Below, piece by piece: positions 31,806 to 44,190 of a stretch of DNA of 64,000 nt. The notes under the pieces are model-generated. The model was not told where the DNA came from, made no database searches, and saw only the letters and a program-made list of their open reading frames with translations. The stretch is from Achatina immaculata (lineage: Eukaryota > Mollusca > Gastropoda > Stylommatophora > Achatinidae): positions 11,741,774 to 11,805,773 of the forward strand of contig CM019713.1 in the NCBI GenBank assembly GCA_009760885.1, given 5' to 3'. Both the position numbers and the translations under genes were made by a program. Position 1 is the first letter of the stretch, and the number at the start of each line of letters is the position of its first letter.

Positions 31806-34166
31806 TTTGTCATCCTTCCCTGTTTTTTTATTTCTATAGTTGGCACTATCTTGTCATCATTCGCTGTTTTTTTTGTTTCTGCAGTTGGGCCTGTCTTGTC
31901 ATCCTTCACTGTTTTTTGTTTCTGTAGTTAGGCCTGTCTTGTCATCCTCCGTTGTTTTTGTTGTTGTTGTTGTTGTTGTTGTTTTTGTAGTTGGACCTGT
32001 CTTGTCATCTTTCGCTGTTCTTGTTTCTGTAGTTGGGCTTGTTTTGCCATTTTTTTCTGCTTCTGTATTTGGGTTTGTCTTGTCATCTTTTGCTGTTTCT
32101 GTATTTGGGCTTGTCTTGTCATCTTTTGCTGTTTCTGTAGTTGGGCCTCCTGTCATCCCTCACTGTTCTTGTTTCTGTAGTTTGGCTGTGTTGTCATCAT
32201 CTATTGTTTTCTGTTTATATACGTGGGCTTGTTTAGACATCTTTTATTGTATCTGTTTCCGCAGTTTTGGACCATCTTGTTTCTGCATTTAGGCCTGCTT
32301 TGTCATCCTTCACGGTCATTGTTTCTACGACTGGGCCTCTCTTGTCATCTTTCACTGTTTCTGTAGCTGGGCCCGCTTTATCATCATTCATTGTTTTCTG
32401 TTTCTGTAGGTGGACCTGTCTCTTGTCATCCTTCGTTGTTTATTCTTCTGTATTCAATTCTCCTTTCTCTATACGAATTTTTTTCATTTACCTCCAATGT
32501 CTTCCTAGTTACCTTCTGTATTTGGTTTGCTTTCTTGTGTCACTAAACTAAACTGTTGCGAGTTTACTTTGTCTCGGCTTAGAAGTTCACCACACTCGGT
32601 TTAGACCGGCTTCTGTTTGGGTACATATATTATACAAATATGTCATTGTTCTTTGGCTGTTAGAAGAATACTGTTTTTTTGAAGCGGGTAGATGTCAGGT
32701 TTCTGCCAAAAGATGGAGCTACCCAGCCTCTTTCACGAGTGATTCTACCAGAACTTATTAACAAGGCTGACGGGCGATAACGAAACACTACGTTTACTTT
32801 TAGAAGGTCCCAGTTTCTTTGCGCTTGAGTGCTTCGTCTTCAACGTCGAGGTCCTTCTCAGATGGCACATTTTGTGATATACGTGACACAAGCATATAAT
32901 ATAATCACATTTCATATATAGTTTAAATCACATTCATGTATAGTTTAAACACCGCAGAAAAGCGTTAAATATAAAGTTATTCCAGTTACAAACGATACAA
33001 TATGTATACGGCTTCCTTGTCAATACCCGTAGTGAAATCCCAAGCTTGGTGGAAAAATACATACAATGGCGAAAAGGACAGTCATAGAAATAGATCGTGT
33101 TATTTTTTCTTCACCAATCCCTTTTATTCCTTCTTCTCTCCCCGCCTCTCACATACATACACACACACAATACACACAGTATACACACACACACACACAC
33201 GCACATACGAGCACCTCTTATACAAATAATTCAATCCGATTTCCTAACTAGAGTCTCTGTGAACACGTCATGTGTAAACCAAAGGTATATTTGCTCATCA
33301 TGAAGACCGAAGTTCGCAGATCTTCAAAGAACATCACGAAGAGTCCTTTTAGAATCCAGTTACCCTGGCATATACCAGTTTAGATTTTTAGAGATGGGTA
33401 GGAATGATAGTGTTTTCAGTGAGAAAGTTGTTGCGACATCTCAAGGACAGCATAAGAAATGTGACCTCCAGATAAACATGTACCAAAAAAAAAATGTTGT
33501 TAAAAGTACACTTTATACTTGGGCAACATAGAAAACAGAGAACGACCCAGAATAGGACATGTCAGTCAGTCATTTGCATGTCCCTTGCGGAACTTTGCCT
33601 CCCTAATACCTCTCCTGTAGGCCTCTCGGTTGTAAGCAAGATGGCCTGCTGCTGATTCATCCATTTGCAGATTATCAACGATGTCTTGCAGCCGTCTTCG
33701 CCTTAGTCTTCCTCTTTCGTTTTTCAATTATGCGCCCTTCCAAGACGGTATTCTCTAAGTTCTTATGACGTTTAATGTGTCCACAATATTTAAGTTTAAT
33801 CTGTTTAATCCTCTTTACTGGCCAGACTTCTTCGATATTAAGTTCTTGTAGTATGGATATATTTGTTCTTTTTTGTGTCCATGATATTTGAAGTACTCTT
33901 CTGTAATAGGACATGACTAAGCAAAATGTCCTTTATAAAAGCATAATTAAACAGAATAAGCTTGTCGTGATACGTTAGTTAGAAACAAGAAAGAGGAAAG
34001 ACCATGTAGTCCATTTCTATAATTTGTGAAGTCCATGGAAGTATATGGAATTTAGTAATAAAATGGTTAAGTCGCAAAATTCATTACTTTTTCTTACATC
34101 TGCAGATTTGCTAATCAGTGTTCAGCGCACACTTGAAATCATTCCGTAACATTTCTAAACATATCC
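31806..34166 (+). repeat. 2.27-kb tandem duplication, copy 2, with original right flank
   Basis: Copy of 29541-31805 (offset about 2277), continuing past the unit end into CTTACATCTGCAGATTTGC. Diagnostic differences from copy 1: a longer CA run, AGATTTTTAGAG for AGACTTTTAGAG, and CTTGTCGTGATACG for CTTGTTGTGATATG. Confidence 0.95.
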
Positions 34167-35478
34167 AGAAACATTTTGTGATATACGTGACACAAGCATA
34201 TAATAATCACATTTCATATATAGTTTAAATCACATTCATGTATAGTTTAAACACCGCAGAAAAGCGTTAAATATAAAGTTATTCCAGTTACAAACGATAC
34301 AAATATGTATACGGCTTCCTTGTCAATACCCGTAGTGAAATCCCAAGCTTGGTGGAAAAATACATACAATGGCGAAAAGGACAGTCATAGAAATAGATCG
34401 TGTTATTTTTTCTTCACCAATCCCTTTTATTCCTTCTTCTCTCCCCGCCTCTCACATACATACACACACACAATACACACAGTATACACACACACACACA
34501 CACGCACATACGAGCACCTCTTATACAAATAATTCAATCCGATTTCCTAACTAGAGTCTCTGTGAACACGTCATGTGTAAACCAAAGGTATATTTGCTCA
34601 TCATGAAGACCGAAGTTCGCAGATCTTCAAAGAACATCACGAAGAGTCCTTTTAGAATCCAGTTACCCTGGCATATACCAGTTTAGATTTTTAGAGATGG
34701 GTAGGAATGATAGTGTTTTCAGTGAGAAAGTTGTTGCGACATCTCAAGGACAGCATAAGAAATGTGACCTCCAGATAAACATGTACAAAAAAAAATGTTG
34801 TTAAAAGTACACTTTATACTTGGGCAACATAGAAAACAGAGAACGACCCAGAATAGGACATGTCAGTCAGTCATTTGCATGTCCCTTGCGGAACTTTGCC
34901 TCCCTAATACCTCTCCTGTAGGCCTCTCGGTTGTAAGCAAGATGGCCTGCTGCTGATTCATCCATTTGCAGATTATCAACGATGTCTTGCAGCCGTCTTC
35001 GCCTTAGTCTTCCTCTTTCGTTTTTCAATTATGCGCCCTTCCAAGACGGTATTCTCTAAGTTCTTATGAAGTTTAATGTGTCCACAATATTTAAGTTTAA
35101 TCTGTTTAATCCTCTTTACTGGCCAGACTTCTTCGATATTAAGTTCTTGTAGTATGGATATATTTGTTCTTTTTTGTGTCCATGATATTTGAAGTACTCT
35201 TCTGTAATAGGACATGACTAAGCAAAATGTCCTTTATAAAAGCATAATTAAACAGAATAAGCTTGTCGTGATACGTTAGTTAGAAACAAGAAAGAGGAAA
35301 GACCATGTAGTCCATTTCTATAATTTGTGAAGTCCATGGAAGTATATGGAATTTAGTAATAAAATGGTTAAGTCGCAAAATTCATTACTTTTTCTTACAT
35401 CTGCAGATTTGCTAATCAGTGTTCAGCGCACACTTGAAATCATTCCGTAACATTTCTAAACATATCCAGAAACATTTT
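34167..35478 (+). repeat. 1.30-kb duplication nested at the end of copy 2
   Basis: Repeats 32864-34170 (offset 1303), starting at ACATTTTGTGATATACG. It carries all the diagnostic variants of copy 2 and none of copy 1, so it was copied from copy 2 in a later event. Confidence 0.95.
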
Positions 35479-35539
35479 CTGGGCTTTTCTGACAGCCGAT
35501 GTTTCCAACGTGTTCGTGAAGCTTGTTTATACGCCTAAT

Positions 35540-35720
35540 CATCATCATCATGATCCTCTGTACTCCCAATTGAGCATAAGGCATAAAACAAAGGATCTCC
35601 AGTCAATCCTGAGTTAGGCAGGTAGAGATACCCGCTCACCTTTAGTTTTTCCTCTGTCGTTCGTCTTCATGTTCCTAATGGGATGCCCCTCTTTCTCTTT
35701 CCTTGAAACATTCACCCCAA
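35540..35720 (-). mobile_element. RT C-terminal stub
   Basis: Minus strand: GKRKRGIPLGT, RRTTEEKLKVSG and, at the end, YALCSIGSTED. A short ATCATCATC run at 35539-35550 is the GAT tail. The closest relative in the window is at 51.1 kb (VDALCSIRSTED). Confidence 0.75.
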
Positions 35721-35864
35721 AGAAGAACAATTTGACAAAACTCGACAACAACGTGCAAAGAAGTCTAAAAGGAGGTGTCGTTTTCTTGTCTAATCTATTG
35801 TCTCCAGGCTGCCACAGAGTAGAACTTCTTTTAGAAAGGAATTTTAGATAGTGTCTTGTTTATT

Positions 35865-36022
35865 ATGTCAAGAGGACGACAACGACGAAGATGGATGGAC
35901 AGGAACCAGCTTGGCCGAGTGCATCACTAAGGCAGGAGGCATAACAAGCAGGAGACTCACTGCAGCCATCCTTCCGTGGGGAGATGGCACATGATGATGA
36001 TGATGACGATGATGATGATATT
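35865..36022 (+). mobile_element. RT C-terminal stub with GAT tail
   Basis: Plus strand reads GRQRRRW then TGTSLAECITKAGG and LTAAILPWGDGT-stop after small shifts, followed by GATGATGATGATGACGATG (35992-36020). Consistent with the last residues of a non-LTR polyprotein and its tail. Confidence 0.55.
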
Positions 36023-36299
36023 CAGTATTAAATAAAAAGAATTATGGGCGTGGGGTTTGACGTGAAGGGCCGCGTCAGAAGGGGGCTTGGTAACCAGGTA
36101 GATAAAGATGGAGACGAAGTTGAAAGACCTTCGATCTATAACCACCGCTGATTGTTTCGAGTTGCTATAGAATGACATGTTAGACTTCGCCTGAAAGTGA
36201 AGATCATGCATGGCAGTGAGTGGTGGACTCGCTTCAGCAGGAAGCTTCACAATTATCATTCTCAGAGAAAGAGACCTCCGCAGGTCGAGTGGGCCGTGG

Positions 36300-36965
36300 C
36301 TCTGGGAGAAGTTTTAGCTAGCCGGTGGTTCTGGAAGAAGCATTAGTTAGCCGGTGATTCTAGGAAAAGCTATAGTTGGCCGGTGGTTCTGGAAGAAGCA
36401 TTAGTTAGCCGATGATTCTGGGAGCTTTAGTTAGCCGGTAGCTCTAGGAGATTTAGTTAGTCGGTGGCTCTGGGAGCTTTAGTTAGCCGGTGATTATGGG
36501 AGCTTTAGTTAGCCGGTGATTCTGGGAGCTTTAATTACTCGGCGGCTCTGGGAGCTTTAATTACTCGGCGGCTCTGGGAGCTTTAATTACTCGGCGGCTC
36601 TGGGAGCTTTAATTACTCGGCGGCTCTGGGAGCTTTAATTACTCGGCGGCTCTGGGAGCCTTAGTTAGCCGGTGGTTATGGGAGAAGCTTTAGTTAGCCG
36701 GTGGCTCTGGGAGCTTTAGTTAGCCGGTGGCTCTGGGAGCTTTAGTTAGCCGGTGGCTCTGGGAGCTTTAGTTAGCCGGTGGCTCTGGGCTTTAGTTAGC
36801 CGGTGGCTCTGGGAGCTTTAATTAGCCGATGGCTCTGGGAGCTTTAATTAGCCGATGGCTCTGGGAGCTTTAATTACTCGGCGGCTCTGGGAGCCTTAGT
36901 TAGCCGGTGGTTATGGGAAGCATTAGTTAGCCGGTGTTTCTGGAAGAAGATCTAGTTAGTGGCCC
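36300..36965. repeat. ~26-bp minisatellite (GGCTCTGGGAGCTTTAGTTA)
   Basis: About 26 units of GGCTCTGGGAGCTTTAGTTA plus GCCGGT. A block of five TTACTCGGC variants sits in the middle. Duplicated at 37720-38375 with the same variant order, apart from a few small changes. Confidence 0.95.
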
Positions 36966-37384
36966 TGGAAAACAATTCACCGACTTTGAAATCCTTCATT
37001 CACGTTCTCAAGCAATAGCGACGCGCTAGATAAGGGCATTTAATTTTTCTTTAACTTTCCGGTTTCAGATCATACAGGATGTAGAAAACTCTCTGTTGAC
37101 TACGAGCTGTAGCTTCGGATCCATCTGCTACTTTTAGTTTCAAGATTTTACATCATTGTATCTTTGCTTGCTTTTTTTTTTTTTGTAGGCTCAGTCAAGT
37201 TTTATATCATAAATACAACATTCCAAAACCAAAACTTTTTGTATCATGTATCAGGCTAGTATATTATAAAGATAAAGCACAATTTGTAAGATTGTAATAT
37301 GTTTCCAATCAGAAGTTTTTAAACAGATAAATGAACAGATTTATAATTCCATTTCTCTAGAGGGATAAATACGATTGTGCGAGT

Positions 37385-37522
37385 AGGCATTCATGGGCCC
37401 TTAGCTGGCATACTAAAGTCAGAGCTGGCCAAGATCCTGCTACACCTCCTCTTCGTTGGTACCCTAATATAACAGGCCTGGGCTGGCTAATGGGGGTGGG
37501 GGGTAAGCATCGCCATAGTCCC
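37385..37522 (+). mobile_element. S300 repeat, 5' half only (duplication by-product)
   Basis: GGGCCCTTAGCTGGCATAC to ATAGTCCC, cut by the duplication junction. Confidence 0.75.
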
Positions 37523-38940
37523 AAAGATGGAGACGAAGTTGAAAGACCTTCGATCTATAACCACCGCTGATTGTTTCGAGTTGCTATAGAATGACACGTT
37601 AGACTTTGTCTGAAAGTGAAGATCATGCATGGCAGTGAGTGGTGGACTCGCTTCAGCAGGAAGCTTCACAATTATCATTCTCAGAGAAAGAGACCTCCGC
37701 AGGTCGAGTTAGGGCCGTGGCTCTGGGAGAAGTTTTAGCTAACCGGTGGTTCTGGAAGAAGCATTAGTTAGCCGGTGATTCTAGGAAAAGCTATAGTTGG
37801 CCGGTGGTTCTGGAAGAAGCATTAGTTAGCCGATGATTCTGGGAGCTTTAGTTAGCCGGTAGCTCTAGGAGATTTAGTTAGTCGGTGGCTCTGGGAGCTT
37901 TAGTTAGCCGGTGATTATGGGAGCTTTAGTTAGCCGGTGATTCTGGGAGCTTTAATTACTCGCGGCTCTGGGAGCTTTAATTACTCGGCGGCTCTGGGAG
38001 CTTTAATTACTCGGCGGCTCTGGGAGCTTTAATTACTCGGCGGCTCTGGGAGCTTTAATTACTCGGCGGCTCTGGGAGCCTTAGTTAGCCGGTGGTTATG
38101 GGAGAAGCTTTAGTTAGCCGGTGGCTCTGGGAGCTTTAGTTAGCCGGTGGCTCTGGGAGCTTTAGTTAGCCGGTGGCTCTGGGAGCTTTAGTTAGCCGGT
38201 GGCTCTGGGAGCTTTAGTTAGCCGGTGGCTCTGGGAGCTTTAATTAGCCGATGGCTCTGGGAGCTTTAATTAGCCGATGGCTCTGGGAGCTTTAATTACT
38301 CGGCGGCTCTGGGAGCCTTAGTTAGCCGGTGGTTATGGGAGAAGCATTAGTTAGCCGGTGTTTCTGGAAGAAGATCTAGTTAGTGGCCCTGGAAAACAAT
38401 TCACCGACTTTGAAATCCTTCATTCACGTTCTCAAGCAATAGCGACGCGCTAGATAAGGGCATTTAATTTTTCTTTAACTTTCCGGTTTCAGATCATACA
38501 GGATGTAGAAAACTCTCTGTTGACTACGAGCTGTAGCTTCGGATCCATCTGCTACTTTTAGTTTCAAGATTTTACATCATTGTATCTTTGCTTTTTTTTG
38601 TAGGCTCAGTCAAGTTTTATATCATAAATACAACATTCCAAAACCAAAACTTTTTGTATCATGTATCAGGCTAGTATATTTATAAAGATAAAGCACAATT
38701 TGTAAGATTGTAATATGTTTCCAATCAGAAGTTTTTAAACAGATAAATGAACAGATTTATAATTCCATTTCTCTAGAGGGATAAATACGATTGTGCGAGT
38801 AGGCATTCATGGGCCCTTAGCTGGCATACTAAAGTCAGAGCTGGCCAAGATCCTGCTACACCTCCTCTTCGTTGGTACCCTAATATAACAGGCCTGGGCT
38901 GGCTAATGGGGGTGGGGGGTAAGCATCGCCATAGTCCCAA
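37523..38940 (+). repeat. 1.42-kb tandem duplication, copy 2
   Basis: Repeat of 36104-37522. After 38940 the sequence continues into the rest of the S300 copy, so this copy keeps the original right flank. Confidence 0.95.
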
Positions 38941-39106
38941 TGGTGGCGGAGTCTGCTTAAGAAGTATTGCACACCCCCTGATTTTTAGCTTCACTCAGAG
39001 ACTGAAAGAACAGCCGCCATAACCAGCTTCCGAACAAACATGATGCTGTGGCCCCTCAACGTCTTCACCGCATCTGCTGCAGAGAACACTATCTCGCAGT
39101 TCTGAG
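38801..39106 (+). mobile_element. S300 repeat, copy 6
   Basis: Complete: TTAGCTGGCATACTAAAG, GGTACCCTAATATAACAGG, GGTGGCGGAGTCTGCTTAAG, GACTGAAAGAACAGCCGCC, CATCTGCTGCAGAGAACAC. An internal deletion removes part of the GAACCATAGCTGACC segment. Confidence 0.8.
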
Positions 39107-40372
39107 AATGCAGGAAGAATTTATTTCTCCATTCGTTTGGACGGAGGAGCTCACACGTCTGTTTGATAAACTGTTTTTCTTTATCGAACATAAATTTCCT
39201 TCGACTAATATTTTTTTCATATACAGCATACCGATCTGACCATTTATTCAGTTTAATTTTATTCATGTTAACACACCATGAATACTATAGAAATTTACTA
39301 CATAGATTTCACTATTGTCCTCACAAATGGATATACGGTATGTCATATTTCTGTTGGTAATTTATATCTTGAAAGCATATAATACAGAAAACTAATTAAA
39401 ATCATAGAAACAATACAATAAAAACTCGTTTACATAAGCTACAGAACCCTACAATCATTGGAAAACTTAGTACCAAAAGAGGAAGCACAAGAAAAATATA
39501 TTTGAACGAACTTTTTCTAGCGGCATACTGAAATGAAAGACAACAGAATATGAGAGATACAAGACGAGAACTAGAAAAGTCTTTTGACAGGGCATTGCGT
39601 TTAAAAAAAATTCAATTCAGAAAATAAATGACACATTTTCTAACTACAGACTTTGTAAACATGTCAAGTGCAAATCAAAAGTATAGTTGCTCATCGTGAA
39701 GACCGAAATTCACAGACCTTCAAAAAAAAAACAAAAAAACCCATGAAGAGCTCTTTAGAATCCAGCTATCAGGAGGTTACCAGCTTAGAGTCTAGGGACG
39801 CACCAATAGTTTCTTTCACTAACAATGTGTTTTTTTTTTCAAGTTGTTTGTAACTGTAACATTTCTGATCAAAGATCAAGACAGTCAGGGCTGACGCGCA
39901 GTTTCTTCCGCCCATAAGGCAGGGCGAGCTAATCCCTTCAAAGGTCATCAGTACTGCGCAGCTGTGTGGTCTGCGCCTAAGACGATCGCCTAATTGGCCA
40001 GAAGGTACCACTGATCCCATGCAGTCACGATTATGGAAGCTGACCCGTGGGTTTTTCGACTTTATAGGGGTGAGTGTAAGAAAATAGTTGGGGCTCTCAT
40101 ATTTAGCTGAATTGCCGTGCCCCTGTTTAGAGTTAGGTTCTCTGATCGAACGATTGTATCCATACCTCTTCGAGCCAAAACTGCAGGGACATCATCTGTT
40201 TCTAGAGATGTATGTTAACCGCGACTTTTCCAGAAACTGATGATGCAGCACTTCTTTTAATCCGGACGAAATTACGGTATGTGGTTTAATGCTACTAAGA
40301 GTTGAACACAACGGCGCTTTCTATTGTGAGACTAGTTTCTTATCTTATATATCTTATATCCTTCCCGTGCCG
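39107..40372. other. mostly unrecognised; repeat shared with 31 kb
   Basis: 39638-39800 (CTAACTACAGACTTTGTAAA, TTGCTCATCGTGAAGACCG, TTTAGAATCCAGCTA) is homologous to 30960-31115, so that segment is a dispersed repeat. The remainder shows nothing I recognise. Confidence 0.55.
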
Positions 40373-40535
40373 TTAAACGTCACATAGGGTTCGTAAAGTA
40401 GTTCGCCAATTTTTCCTGTCTTCGGCGAGTCTTTCAACATCATCAAGGGATTTTATGCCTATTAATTTTGCCTCCTTTAACAATGTCCTCTTCAGAGTTT
40501 CACGCGGTCTGCCTCTTTTTCTTTGGCCTATTGTG

Positions 40536-42098
40536 TTCCACTTTATAGCTTGTTTTGGGATTCTCCGACTGTTTCTTCTCATCACGTGACCAACATATGT
40601 CCATCTCCTTTTCCTGATCACTCATGAGACTGGTTGTTGTTCAGTCATCTGTCTTATCTCTGCACTGTTCTTGAATTCGTTCCACTTGATGCAGAGTATT
40701 TTCCTTAGGCATTTGTTTTCAAAAGAGTCTAATTTCTTGTCTATTTCTTTAGTTGATTTCCAGCTTTCACATGCATAAATGAGGGTGGATATTACATTTT
40801 AATTGAATAGTCTTAACTTGGTTTTTGTGCTTATAACTTTTGAATGCCATATGTTCTAAAGATTCTTGAAGATCGATGCTGATTTTGCAATTCTGATCCT
40901 AACTTCCTTTCTGGTGTCACCATCCTGGTCTATGTAGCTGCCAAGGTATGCAAATTGATTGACTTCTTCAATATCTGTCCCTTCTATGTGAATTTTTCCA
41001 TTTCGATTAATGGGAAGTTTCATTATTTTTGTTTTGTCCTTGTTAATTTCAAGTCCTATTTTGCTAGCCAGTGAAGACAGGCTATCTGTTTTTTCTTGCA
41101 TAGAATTCACATTGTTACTGATAAGAGTTATGTCATCAACAAAATCAAGATCTTCTAGATGAGTCTCATGTACCCAGTCAATACCTGTGTTACCTGTGCA
41201 GCATTATTGCATTATGAAGTCTATTATTATCCAAAAAAAGCAAAGGAGACAGTATACATCCTTATTTCACACCTGTTTCAATATGGAACCATTCACTCAT
41301 CCCTTCTTCTGTTTTGACTGCACAAACATATCCATTGTAAAAGTCCTTAATGATGTTGACAATTTTAGATGGTATTCCATATAGACTTAAAATTCTCGAC
41401 AATAAATCTCTGTATATGCTATCAAATGCCTTTTTAACGTCTATGAAGTTCAGTATTAGTGGTTTCTGCTTTTCAATATGTTCTTCAAGTATTATTCTTA
41501 GAGTAAAGATCTGGTCGAGACAGCTTCTCCCTTTTCGAAATCCTGCTTGTTCTTCTCTCATTGTTGTATCCACTATATCTTTATAAGTATATTCAAAATA
41601 ACCTTGCAAAATACTTTTGACACAACTGATATTAAGGTTACTCCTCTCCAACTGTTACAGTCAATAAGGTTGCTTTTTTTTTTTTTGTATTTTAACAATG
41701 ATTCCTTTTTCCATTTAGAAGGGACCTTTTATTCTTTCCAAACCTTATTAAACATTCTCTGTAATTGTCTCATGTTGTCACTATTGATAGCTTTTAACAT
41801 TTCGGGTGATATTTCATCTTCACCTGCAGCTTTGTTGTTAGCCATTAAATTCACTGCTGTTTCAATTTCATGCAATGTAATTTTATCTAGCTTGACATTT
41901 AGATGTGGGACTGGTAAGTCGGTTTCAAGGTTTAACAATTCTTTTTGGTGTGGTCGATTAAGTATTTCTTAGAAGTGTTCAGCTCATCTTTGCTTTTGGT
42001 CAGTACTTGGTGTTAATAGGGTTCCAGTTTTGCTAAGGTTTGGTCTTTCTTTAGATGTAATAGTGCCTGTTATCCTCTTTTGTACGTTATATAAAGTT
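40536..42098 (-). repeat. 1.56-kb tandem duplication within the RTE-like element, copy A
   Basis: CCACTTTATAGCTTGTTTTG at 40536 recurs at 42099 directly after TTTTGCTGTCT. Copy A includes most of RT. Its F-V-D-D box is at 41132-41143. Compared with copy B it has a one-base difference that breaks the frame after MSEWFHIETGVK. Confidence 0.93.
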
Positions 42099-43661
42099 TT
42101 GCTGTCTCCACTTTATAGCTTGTTTTGGGATTCTCCGACTGTTTCTTCTCATCACGTGACCAACATATGTCCGTCTCATTTTCCTGATCACCCATGAGAC
42201 TGGCTGTTCTTCAGTCATCTGTCTTATCTCTGCATTGTTCTTGAATTCGTTCCACTTGATGCCGAGGATTTTCCTTAGGCATTTGTTTTCAAAAGAGTCT
42301 AATTTCTTGTCTATTTCTTTAGTTGATTTCCAGCTTTCACATGCATAAATGAGGGTGGATATTACACTTGACTTGAATAGTCTTAACTTGTTTTTTGTGC
42401 TTATAACTTTTGAATTCCATATGTTCTAAAGATTCTTGAAGATCGATGCTGCTTTTGCAATTCTAATTCTAACTTCCTTTCTGGTGTCACCATCCTGGTC
42501 TATGTAGCTGCCAAGAAATTGATTGACTTCTTCAATATCTGTCCCTTTTATGTGAATTTTTCCATTTCGATTAATGAGAATTTTCATTATTTTTGTTTTG
42601 TCCTTGTTAATTTCAAGTCCTATTTTGCTAGCCAGTGAAGACAGGCTATGTGATTTTTCTCACATGGAATTCACATTGTTACTGATAAGAGTTATGTCAT
42701 CAACAAAATCAAGATCTTCTAGATGGGTCTCATGTACCCAGTCAATACCTGTGTTACCTGTGCAGCATTTTTTCATTATGAAGTCTGTTGTAATTCCAAA
42801 AAGCAAAGGAGACAGTATACATCCTTGTTTCACACCTGCTTCAGTATGGAACCATTCACTCATTCCTTCTTCTGTTTTGACTGCACAAACATACCTATTG
42901 TAAAAGTCCTTAATGATGTTGACAATTTTAGATGGTATTCCATATAGACTTAAAATTCTCGACAATAAATCTCTGTATATGCTATCAAATGCCTTTTTAA
43001 CGTCTATGAAGTTCAGTATTAGTGGTTTCTGCTTTTCAATATGTTCTTCAAGTATTATTCTTAGAGTAAAGATCTGGTCGAGACAGCTTCTCCCTTTTCG
43101 AAATCCTGCTTGTTCTTCTCTCATTGTTGTATCCACTATATCTTTATAAGTATATTCAAAATAACCTTGCAAAATACTTTTGACACAACTGATATTAAGG
43201 TTACTTCTCTCCAACTGTTACAGTCAATAAGGTTGCTTTTTTTTCTTTGGTATTTTAACAATGATTCCTTTTTCCATTTAGAAGGGACCTTTTCTTCTTT
43301 CCAAATCTTATTAAACAATCTCTGTAGTTGTCTCATGTTGTCACTATTGATAGCTTTTAACATTTCGGGTGATATTTCATCTTCACCTGCAGCTTTGTTG
43401 TTAGCCATTAAATTCACTGCTGTTTCAATTTCATGCAATGTAATTTTATCTAGCTTGACATTTAGATGTGGGACTGGTAAGTCGGTTTCAAGGTTTAACA
43501 ATTCTTTTTGGTGTGGTCGATTAAGTATTTCTTAGAAGTGTTCAGCTCATCTTTGCTTTTGGTCAGTACTTGGTGTTAATAGGGTTCCAGTTTTGCTAAG
43601 GTTTGGTCTTTCTTTAGATGTAATAGTGCCTGTTATCCTCTTTTGTACGTTATATAAAGTT
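42099..43661 (-). repeat. 1.56-kb tandem duplication within the RTE-like element, copy B
   Basis: Upstream (in element sense) copy with its F-V-D-D box at 42696-42707 and an intact frame across fingers and palm. Divergence from copy A is a few per cent, so the duplication is not brand new. Confidence 0.93.
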
Positions 43662-44190
43662 TTGCTGTCTCCTGTTTTTGCTGCTTTTTCTGACTCTTTC
43701 GCCATGTTGTCTATGTATTCTCTTTTCCTGTCTTCGGTCTTCTAGCTGAACTTTTTACTTTCTTGTCTATTTCTTTATATGTTGTTTTCGGCAGATCTTT
43801 TCCAAGGTCTGTTTTTACATTCAACATGTCTAATTTGGCTGCTCGTCTTTCATGTATGTACTTCCATGTGTTTTCTGATATCCATGCTTTTCTATTTGGT
43901 TTTTTTCAGTCCAGCGCTTGCTTTTGCTGCTGTGATTATGCCTGTGCTGTAAGAATTCCACAATTCATCTATACCTATCTCCTCTACTTCACTGGGTGTT
44001 GTGGAATGATTGGCAAGTTCCTGATTGAAATTGCTGTTAGTATTCTCTTCTTGTAGGCTGTGGCTGTTTATCTTTCTGTGTACTGATTTCTTATGTTGGC
44101 TTTTCAGTTTTAGTTTTATTTTCCCTATTACACAGGTTGTGATCACTGTTAACATCTGCACCACACCGTTTTTATTATTCACATTTCATT

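Larger units (their letters stand above)
36104..37522 (+). repeat. 1.42-kb tandem duplication, copy 1
   Basis: AAAGATGGAGACGAAGTTG starts both copies, at 36104 and 37523 (offset 1419). The right end is partway through an S300 copy (CGCCATAGTCCC), so the junction fuses the middle of S300 to the start of the unit. Confidence 0.95.
40373..44190 (-). mobile_element. RTE-like non-LTR element, 5'-truncated, with internal tandem duplication
   Basis: Read on the minus strand from 44190: a pre-RT linker (43892-44182; ends AAKASAGLKKTK), more linker with AWISENTWKYIHERRAAKLD near 43860, the start of RT (NNKAAGEDEISPEMLKAI, VPSKWKKESLL), thumb and fingers (EEQAGFRKGRSCLDQIFTLR, FIDVKKAFDSIYRDLL, GVKQGCILSPLLF), and the catalytic F-V-D-D in LEDLDFVDDITLISNN. 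The C-terminus (40373-40621) has VGHVMRRNSRR, GQRKRGRPRETLKRTLL and RLAEDRKNWRTTLRTLC. The endonuclease is absent, a stop or shift interrupts several joins, and 1563 bp is present twice. The longest clean frame is 184 residues (42660-43214). Confidence 0.9.
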
